From NCBI RefSeq assembly GCF_020819595.1, contig NZ_JAJHNP010000012.1:62001-126000 (forward strand): a stretch of 64,000 nucleotides of DNA, read 5' to 3'. Under the pieces are notes generated by a model. It was not told the DNA's origin and searched no databases. It was given only the letters and a program-made list of their open reading frames with translations. This DNA is from Streptomyces barringtoniae. GTDB lineage: Bacteria > Actinomycetota > Actinomycetes > Streptomycetales > Streptomycetaceae. Positions 58,386-64,000 of the stretch are shown here, piece after piece; the stretch's first letter is position 1, and the number at the start of each line of letters is the position of its first letter. Both the position numbers and the translations under genes were made by a program.

Positions 58386-60401
58386 ATGAGCCGTTACCCG
58401 CACCTGATGACCCCGCTCGACCTGGGCTTCACCACCCTGCCCAACCGCGTGCTCATGGGTTCCATGCACGTCGGTCTTGAGGAGGCCGAGCGCGGCTTCG
58501 AGCGCATGGCGGCGTTCTACGCGGCCCGCGCCCGCGGTGGAGTCGGTCTCATCGTCACCGGCGGCATCGCGCCCAACGAGGAGGGCCGGCCGTACGAGGG
58601 CGGCGCCAAGCTCACCACCGAGGCGGAGGCCGAGCAGCACAGGGTGGTCACCGAGGCCGTGCACCGCGAGGGCGGCCGGATCGCGATGCAGATCCTGCAC
58701 TTCGGGCGGTACGCCTACCACCAGGACCTCGTCGCCCCCAGCCCGCTGCAGGCGCCGATCAGCCCCTTCGCGCCGCGCGAACTGACCGACGCCGACGTGG
58801 AGCGGACCATCGACGACTACGCCCGCGCCGCCCGCCTCGCCAGGCAGGCAGGCTACGACGGCGTGGAGATCATGGGCTCCGAGGGCTACCTCATCAACGA
58901 GTTCATCGCCGCGCAGACCAACCGGCGCACCGACCGCTGGGGCGGGTCCTACGAGAACCGGATGCGTTTCCCGGTCGAGATCGTCAAGCGGGTGCGCGAG
59001 GCCGTCGGCGAGGACTTCATCGTCATCTACCGCCTCTCCATGCTGGACCTGGTCCCGGGCGGCTCCTCCCTCGACGAGGTGATCGCCCTCGGCAGGGCGG
59101 TCGAGACCGCCGGGGCGACGATCATCAACACCGGCATCGGCTGGCACGAGGCCCGCATCCCCACCATCGCCACCTCCGTGCCGCGCGGCGCCTACACCTG
59201 GGTCACCAAGAAGCTCATGGGCGAGGTGTCCGTGCCGCTGGTGACCACCAACCGCATCAACACCCCCGAACTCGCCGAGGAGCTGCTGGCGGGCGGTTGC
59301 GCCGACATGGTGTCGATGGCCCGCCCGATGCTGGCCGATCCCGACTTCGTCGCCAAGGCCGCCGCCGGGACACCCGAGGCCATCAACACCTGCATCGGCT
59401 GCAACCAGGCCTGTCTCGACCACACCTTCAGCGGAAAGATCACCTCCTGCCTGGTCAACCCGCGCGCCTGCCACGAGACCGAGCTGGTGCTCTCCCCGAC
59501 CCGGCTGAAGAAGCGCGTCGCGGTCGTGGGCGCGGGTCCGGCCGGACTCGCCTGCGCGGTCTCCGCCGCCGAACGCGGCCACGCCGTCACGCTGTTCGAC
59601 GCGGCGAGCGAGGTCGGCGGCCAGCTCAACGTGGCCCGCAGGGTCCCCGGCAAGCAGGAGTTCGACGAGACGCTGCGCTACTTCCGCCACCAGCTCGACG
59701 CTCACGGTGTGGACATACGCCTCGACACCTGGGTCACCGCAGCCGACCTGGACGGTTACGACGAGGTCGTGGTCGCCACCGGTGTCACCCCGCGCACCCC
59801 CGACATCCCCGGCGTCGACCACCCCCGCGTCGTGGGCTACCTCGACGTGCTGCAGGGCGGCGCGACCGTCGGCGAGCGGGTCGCCATCGTCGGCGCCGGC
59901 GGCATCGGCTTCGACGTCGCCGAGTACCTCACCGACGGCGGGGACAAGGCGAGCGAGGACCCGGAGACGTACTTCCGCGCCTGGGGTGTCGACATGGACT
60001 ACCGGACGCCGGGCGGCCTCGCCGCACCGCAGCGGCCCGCCCCGCCCCGCCGGGTGCACCTGCTCCAGCGCAAGACCACCAAGGTCGGCGCCGGGCTCGG
60101 CAAGACCACCGGCTGGATCCACCGCACCGAGCTCAAGCACCGCGGCGTGACCATGGTCCCGGGCGTCCGCTACGACCGGATCGACGACGCGGGCCTGCAC
60201 ATCACCGTCGGCGAGGAGAGCACGGTGCTGGAGGTCGACACGGTGGTCCTGTGCGCCGGCCAGGAGCCGCGCCGCGACCTGTACGAGGAGCTGGCCGCCG
60301 CCAGGCGCAGCGTCCATCTGATCGGCGGCGCGGACGTCGCGGCGGAACTGGACGCCAAGCGGGCCATCAAGCAGGGCACGGAGCTGGCAGCGGCGCTGTA
60401 G
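58386..60401 (+). CDS. fadH: NADH:flavin oxidoreductase, 2,4-dienoyl-CoA reductase type
   Basis: The 671-residue product has an N-terminal FMN TIM barrel (MTPLDLGFTTLPNRVLMGSMH, GYDGVEIMGSEGYLINEF), then CIGCNQACLD and later Cys for a 4Fe-4S cluster (about 336-355). FAD/NAD Rossmann halves follow (VAVVGAGPAGLACAVSAAERGH, VAIVGAGGIGFDVAEYL). This is the architecture of E. coli FadH, which reduces 2,4-dienoyl-CoA with NADPH. Substrates of relatives vary, so the dienoyl-CoA role is probable, not certain. The PadR gene follows by 31 nt. Confidence 0.87.
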   Translation: MSRYPHLMTPLDLGFTTLPNRVLMGSMHVGLEEAERGFERMAAFYAARARGGVGLIVTGGIAPNEEGRPYEGGAKLTTEAEAEQHRVVTEAVHREGGRIAMQILHFGRYAYHQDLVAPSPLQAPISPFAPRELTDADVERTIDDYARAARLARQAGYDGVEIMGSEGYLINEFIAAQTNRRTDRWGGSYENRMRFPVEIVKRVREAVGEDFIVIYRLSMLDLVPGGSSLDEVIALGRAVETAGATIINTGIGWHEARIPTIATSVPRGAYTWVTKKLMGEVSVPLVTTNRINTPELAEELLAGGCADMVSMARPMLADPDFVAKAAAGTPEAINTCIGCNQACLDHTFSGKITSCLVNPRACHETELVLSPTRLKKRVAVVGAGPAGLACAVSAAERGHAVTLFDAASEVGGQLNVARRVPGKQEFDETLRYFRHQLDAHGVDIRLDTWVTAADLDGYDEVVVATGVTPRTPDIPGVDHPRVVGYLDVLQGGATVGERVAIVGAGGIGFDVAEYLTDGGDKASEDPETYFRAWGVDMDYRTPGGLAAPQRPAPPRRVHLLQRKTTKVGAGLGKTTGWIHRTELKHRGVTMVPGVRYDRIDDAGLHITVGEESTVLEVDTVVLCAGQEPRRDLYEELAAARRSVHLIGGADVAAELDAKRAIKQGTELAAAL

Positions 60402-60432
60402 GCCCCGTACGGGCGATCCCTAGGATGAGGCC

Positions 60433-60978
60433 ATGTCACTCCCGCACGCGATCCTCACCGCCCTGCTGGAAAAGCCGTCGTCGGGGCTGGAGCTGACCCG
60501 CCGGTTCGACAAGTCGATCGGCTACTTCTGGTCGGCGACGCACCAGCAGATCTATCGCGAGCTGGGGCGTCTGGAGGCCGACGGCCTCATCCGCGCCCTG
60601 CCGGCGGAAGCGCCGGCCCGCGGGCAGAAGAAGAGCTACGAGGTGCTGCCCGCGGGCCGTGCCGAACTGGCCCGGTGGGCCGCCGCCGCGCAGGACCCCA
60701 AGCCGCTGCGGGACACGCTCCTGCTGCGGCTGCGGGCCGCGGCGGTGGTCGGCACGGCGGGCCTGGACGCCGACCTGCGCCGCCATCTCGAGCTGCACCG
60801 GCGGCAGTTGGCCGAGTACCGGGAGATCGAGAAGCGCGACTTCCCGCCGGACCGGGACGCCCCCGAGGACCGGATGCGCCATCTCGTGCTGCGGGCCGGC
60901 ATCGACCTGGAGACCTTCTGGACCCAGTGGCTCACCCACGCCCTGGCGGAGTTCGCCGAACTTCCCCAGGGCGACTGA
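60433..60978 (+). CDS. PadR family regulator
   Basis: The 181-residue product has a winged helix at residues 1-80 (LTALLEKPSSGLELTRRFDKSIGYFWSATHQQIYRELGRLEADGLI) and a C-terminal helical dimer domain with FWTQWLTHALAEF. It is co-directional with the FadH-like gene, 31 nt apart, and probably represses the divergent promoters at 58266-58353. Confidence 0.88.
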   Translation: MSLPHAILTALLEKPSSGLELTRRFDKSIGYFWSATHQQIYRELGRLEADGLIRALPAEAPARGQKKSYEVLPAGRAELARWAAAAQDPKPLRDTLLLRLRAAAVVGTAGLDADLRRHLELHRRQLAEYREIEKRDFPPDRDAPEDRMRHLVLRAGIDLETFWTQWLTHALAEFAELPQGD

Positions 60979-60999
60979 GCCGGGTCCGCAGACGGTGCG

Positions 61000-61587
61000 T
61001 CAGAGCCGGTACGGCCTCGAACGCCGGCGCAGATACCAGCCCGTGGCGATGACCCCGGTGCCCACCAGCGCCGCGCCGATGCCCAGCGTCAGCGGACCGT
61101 AGTCCCGGGCGGCACCGCCCAGGCCGCCCAGCACACCCCGGGAGGGCGCCGGCGAGGCCGATGACGAGGTCGTGGACGAGGTCGTGGATGAGGACGTCGA
61201 CGAGGTCGTCGAGGAGGTCGTCGGCCCCGAGCCGGACGAGACGGTCACCGACTGGTTGCCCGCGGTGCTGCCGCTGGAGCACACCACGACGACGGTGTAC
61301 GTCCCCGGGCTCACTCCCCGCCAGGCCGCGGACTGGCTGACGGACGTGCCCGCCAGAGACACCTGCCGACCCTGGGCGAAGTTCGCCTGCTTGCTGGTGA
61401 GCAGGGCCGCGTTGCCCCAGCTGCCGTTGATCTCGGAGCATGCGCTGGTGACCACCGAGACGGTGGACCCGGTGGTGCTGACGGAGATGCCCGAGGCCGC
61501 GGCGGACGGCCCGGCGAGGGCGGCGGGCAGCGCCGCGGCGGCCGCCAGGGTCAGACCGGAGCGGACGAGGAGTCGCGAGGGATGCAT
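61000..61587 (-). CDS. Surface protein with Ser/Thr-rich stalk and C-terminal membrane helix
   Basis: The 195-residue product starts at ATG 61587 behind GGAGG. The signal peptide covers about 1-30. A small domain with two Cys (SACSEINGSWGNAALL, VVVVCSSG) is followed by a Ser/Thr stalk of about 30 residues, a helix at about 165-187 and RRRSRPYRL at the end. The plan is that of a wall-spanning surface protein, similar to chaplin-neighbour or sortase-free anchored proteins. Function unknown. Confidence 0.75.
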   Translation of the reverse strand: MHPSRLLVRSGLTLAAAAALPAALAGPSAAASGISVSTTGSTVSVVTSACSEINGSWGNAALLTSKQANFAQGRQVSLAGTSVSQSAAWRGVSPGTYTVVVVCSSGSTAGNQSVTVSSGSGPTTSSTTSSTSSSTTSSTTSSSASPAPSRGVLGGLGGAARDYGPLTLGIGAALVGTGVIATGWYLRRRSRPYRL

Positions 61588-61746
61588 GGGCTGGCCTCCG
61601 GCGGCACGGTCGGCGGTACGTCCCATGCGCCGCCAGGGGTCGGGAAACGTCCGTGCTGCCTGGGCAGCAGCCAACGTGGGCGCGGGAGCGGCCGCACCTG
61701 GACGGGAGCCGGTCAGGTGACCGTGTCCCACGTCCGGCGCAGGGCG

Positions 61747-61770
61747 GCGCCCACGCGGCGGAGCCGCATG
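61747..61770 (-). repeat. Partial copy of the dispersed intergenic repeat
   Basis: On the minus strand this 24-mer (CATGCGGCTCC to GTGGGCGC) is identical to 11551-11574. Only the central GCGGCTCCGCCGC hairpin part is kept. It lies between the stalk protein and the fibronectin-type lipoprotein gene. Confidence 0.5.
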
Positions 61771-61790
61771 ACTGCACGGTCCCGAGCCGC

Positions 61791-62768
61791 TCACGGGGCT
61801 GCCGTGGTCACCGTTCGCTCCGGCGACCAGCCGCCCCACGTGCCGTCCGGCAGCCGTGCCCGCAGCCGCACCCGGTGTTCCTCGCCGGCGTTCCGGCCGA
61901 CGTAGAAGCTGTAGCTCGACCGGCCGGTCGGTGGGGTGCCGCCCCACACCAGCGAGGTCGCCGCGGTGCCGTCGAGCCGGATCCGGTACTCGGTGATCAC
62001 CCCGTCCACGGGCGGCGGATCCCAGGACAGATCGATGTAGTACGCCCCGCCGGCCCGGTGGGTCTTCGCGGTGAAACCGGTGGGCGCGGTGCTGCGCCCA
62101 TCGTCGGTGCCCGGGGTCGTGAGGCGGACCGGGGCGCTCGCGGGGGAGAGGTTGTCGGCGGCGTCGCGGGACCGCACCGTGAAGACGTAAGCGGTGCCGG
62201 GGCGCAGTCCGGTGACCACGGTCGTGCTCTGGTTCCCGCCGACGCTGTGGATCTTCGCCCCGCCCTGGTACACGTCGTACGACACCACACCCCGGTCGTC
62301 CCGGGACGCGCCCCACGACAGCTGGACCTCCCGGGCGCCGAGCACCCGCCCGGCGGGATGCGACGGCCGGGTGGGCGCCGAGCGGTCCGCCGGCGCCATG
62401 GCCGGTGTCCGCGCCCGCACCGCACGGCTCGGCGGTCCGAGCAGCCCGTCGGTGTCCCGGGCCCGCACGGTGAAGGCATACACGGTGGACGGCCTGAGCC
62501 TGGTGACGTCCACCATGTGCTGTGAACCCGGAACATCCTCCACCTTCGTGGTGCCGCGATATACCTCGTAGGTGCGGACACCGGGGCTGTCCGGTACCGC
62601 GTTCCACATCACGTGGACGCTGGTGGCGCTGCCCGCCTGTGCGGTGACCCCGGTCGGAGCACCTGGTGCCCGGCCTTCGTCGTCTTCGTCGGCCTGGCTC
62701 CAGCCGCAGGACGCGACCAGCAGCAGGGCCCCGCAGACCAGCACGAGCGGCCACGGAACGCGTCGCAC
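61791..62768 (-). CDS. Lipoprotein with fibronectin type III domains
   Basis: The 325-residue product has a signal peptide with lipobox LLVASC (Cys about 21), then two clear FN3 modules (about 38-120 and 130-220: VHVMWNAVPDSPGVRTYEVYRG, LRPSTVYAFTVRARD; VQLSWGASRDDRGVVSYDVYQG, LRPGTAYVFTVRSRD). A third, more diverged one covers about 228-323. There is no catalytic domain. It probably binds or spaces surface polymers. Confidence 0.85.
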   Translation of the reverse strand: MRRVPWPLVLVCGALLLVASCGWSQADEDDEGRAPGAPTGVTAQAGSATSVHVMWNAVPDSPGVRTYEVYRGTTKVEDVPGSQHMVDVTRLRPSTVYAFTVRARDTDGLLGPPSRAVRARTPAMAPADRSAPTRPSHPAGRVLGAREVQLSWGASRDDRGVVSYDVYQGGAKIHSVGGNQSTTVVTGLRPGTAYVFTVRSRDAADNLSPASAPVRLTTPGTDDGRSTAPTGFTAKTHRAGGAYYIDLSWDPPPVDGVITEYRIRLDGTAATSLVWGGTPPTGRSSYSFYVGRNAGEEHRVRLRARLPDGTWGGWSPERTVTTAAP

Positions 62769-63276
62769 GGCTCTGCCTCCCCCGGAACGGCGGCATGGGC
62801 ATCACGCAAAGGTCCGGACCAATATGGCGCGGCGGGTGCGGCTCGGCAAGGGGGCCGCGTGGGTGACCGATGCGGGCCCGTGTTGGTGACCACACCGGGA
62901 AGTTACGTATGCTGAGGGCCCCGACGGCTGAACTGCCCCAGGGAGCAGGGAAGTTCATGCCGCGTGGCGCGGACACGCTGTCGTCGCCTATCCCGCGCCG
63001 GTGCGGGCGGCCGGGGGATCCGGACCGGATTCGGCCCGGATCCCCGGCCCCTGCTGTCGAAAGTCACCGCCCCTCTCGTCGTCCTGCCGCCGTCCTTCCG
63101 TTTGACCTGCCGTTTTACTTTCCTGTGTCCCTCACGCGCGTCAGAAGCTTGCTCCATCCGGCCGCTTCGGAGCGCCCCGTACGGCCGGTGGGCGTGGACG
63201 CGCACCACAGTGGGCGGGATGTCCGCCGCGCAGCGGCCGGACGTCCGCCCCGTCCCCGACGAGAGGGTCCATCATC
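62769..63276. other. Divergent intergenic region with strong hairpin
   Basis: About 508 bases lie between the FN3 lipoprotein gene and the chitosanase gene. A large inverted repeat is at 63009-63049. A frame with ATG 62957 of 112 codons crosses the hairpin and the chitosanase start and looks non-coding. Nothing else was recognised; the chitosanase promoter should be here. Confidence 0.4.
63009..63049. promoter_or_regulatory. Large hairpin upstream of the chitosanase gene
   Basis: GGCCGGGGGATCCGG (63009-63023) pairs with CCGGATCCCCGGCC (63036-63049), 14 pairs with one bulged G. The loop region can pair further. It is among the strongest secondary structures in the window and is not at a gene 3' end, so it may be a 5'-leader structure. 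Confidence 0.45.
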
Positions 63277-64000
63277 GTGCGTGTCCCGTCGCTGACGCCG
63301 GCCCTGGCCGGCGTCGCCCTGCTCGCCCCGGCCGCGCTGCACGTCCCGGCCGCGCTGCACGTCCCGGCCGTGCTGCCCGCCCCGGCCGCCCCCGGCCCGC
63401 CCCGGGAGAGGCCCGTGGCCCGTAGCGAGGGCGCGGTGGCCGCCACCGACCTGCTGGCCCGGCTGGGCGAGTGCCACCGGATCTCCCGCGGCCGGTACCG
63501 CACCGACGCCGGCCGTCCCCGGACCGTGCCCGTCTGCGGCACCCGGGACGCCGTCTTCTGGAAGGCCGACATGGACATCGACTGCGACGGACGGTCCACC
63601 GCCCGCTGCAACCCCGGCACCGACCCGCAGTTCGCCGCCACGACCGCCTACCAGCAGTCCGACGGCCGCCATCTGAGCGCGGAGAGACTGCCCTACATCG
63701 TGGTGCCGGCCCCCAGCCGCACCTGGAACCCCCGCAAGCACGGCGTACGGGGCGGCTCGGTCGCCGCCGTCGTCTACCGGGGCCGGGTGCAGTACGCCGT
63801 GGTGGGCGACACAGGCGCGCGCGACGTCATCGGCGAGGCCTCCTACGCCACGGCACGGGGCCTCGGCATCCGGGCCGACCCGCGCGGCGGCGGGGTGCCC
63901 TCCGGGGTCACCTACATCGTCTTCAGGAACTCCCGCGTGAACCCCATCCAGGACCACCCGGCGGCAGTGGCCGCAGGAGCGCGGCTGGCCAGGCTGTTCC
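63277..64000 (+). CDS. Secreted family 75 chitosanase, partial (C-terminus beyond the window)
   Basis: 241 residues are visible from GTG 63277, behind GAGAGGG; a second GTG two codons later is possible. The signal peptide contains the direct repeat AALHVPAALHVPAVL. The catalytic domain has KADMDIDCDGRSTARCNPGTDP, SAERLPYIVVP, VVYRGRVQYAVVGDTGARDVIGEASYATARGLGI and GVTYIVF, which fit GH75. The Asp in GDTG and the Glu in IGEAS are the expected catalytic pair. It should cleave deacetylated chitin outside the cell. Confidence 0.85.
   Translation, partial: MRVPSLTPALAGVALLAPAALHVPAALHVPAVLPAPAAPGPPRERPVARSEGAVAATDLLARLGECHRISRGRYRTDAGRPRTVPVCGTRDAVFWKADMDIDCDGRSTARCNPGTDPQFAATTAYQQSDGRHLSAERLPYIVVPAPSRTWNPRKHGVRGGSVAAVVYRGRVQYAVVGDTGARDVIGEASYATARGLGIRADPRGGGVPSGVTYIVFRNSRVNPIQDHPAAVAAGARLARLF

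Noticed and set aside
61140..61240. GACGAGGTCGT direct repeats near 61150-61220 as a minisatellite
   Set aside because: These are simply the codons of the Ser/Thr-rich stalk of the surface protein, so the low complexity is explained by the coding sequence.
62957..63295. 112-codon plus-strand frame before the chitosanase
   Set aside because: It is Pro/Arg-rich, crosses a hairpin and the chitosanase start, has only a weak ribosome site and shows no family pattern.

Overview
The window is GC-rich chromosomal DNA from a Streptomyces or very close actinomycete. The evidence is strong third-position GC bias, frequent GTG starts, many 4-nt ATGA/GTGA stop-start overlaps, secreted chitin/chitosan enzymes, DasR-like operators and SpoIIE-type phosphatases. 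I see no tRNA, rRNA, CRISPR array, prophage or insertion sequence. About 60 protein genes are supported, plus four broken genes or remnants.

Layout. 1-6.8 kb: a GH18 chitinase cut by the window edge, with two dre-like repeats in its promoter; msrA; an NAD kinase paralogue; an AraC regulator facing a frameshifted fosmidomycin-resistance-type MFS gene; and a group of DUF2795 small proteins. 6.8-13.6 kb: an NCS1 permease / cysteine hydrolase / GntR operon, a GH29 fucosidase, an SseB-like gene, an orphan pqqB, a MarR regulator and a VOC protein. 13.7-18.4 kb: a scar where two C-terminal gene fragments (FtsX permease and GH53 galactanase) meet head to head, an HTH/SMP-30 pair, a crcB-DUF190-crcB fluoride operon and uppP. 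18.4-23.4 kb: an asparagine catabolic block (FadR-type regulator on a probably leaderless mRNA, asparagine permease, asparaginase, then aspartase). 23.6-30.7 kb: an exopolysaccharide locus (UDP-glucuronate decarboxylase, membrane GT2, galE, UDP-glucose dehydrogenase) convergent with a beta-helix lipoprotein. 30.8-38.3 kb: glutaminase, two membrane glycosyltransferases, a D-Ala-D-Ala carboxypeptidase, a short Rho paralogue with a long leader containing a small upstream ORF, and a Pro/Gln-rich membrane protein. 38.3-48.6 kb: PadR, GntR and MarR regulators with target genes, a serine hydrolase, an internally deleted acetylxylan esterase, a molybdoenzyme/flavin reductase pair and a MarR-controlled membrane protein. 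48.6-56.1 kb: a VWA / MoxR / repeat-protein triad, a PrmC-like methyltransferase and a PAS-PAS-GAF-SpoIIE phosphatase. 56.4-64 kb: secreted proteins, a tautomerase, an FadH-type flavoenzyme with its PadR regulator behind a double palindrome, cell-surface proteins and a GH75 chitosanase cut by the window end.

The genes form small self-contained modules, usually one regulator with a short operon and a palindrome in the intergenic space. The observations I find most interesting are the small ORF and pyrimidine-rich leader ahead of the second rho gene, the polysaccharide locus with its antisense-overlapping lipoprotein, the VWA/MoxR triad with an exact 111-bp coding repeat, and the gene scars at 14.26 kb and 42.3 kb. 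Function calls rest on reading motifs by eye; no database search was run.
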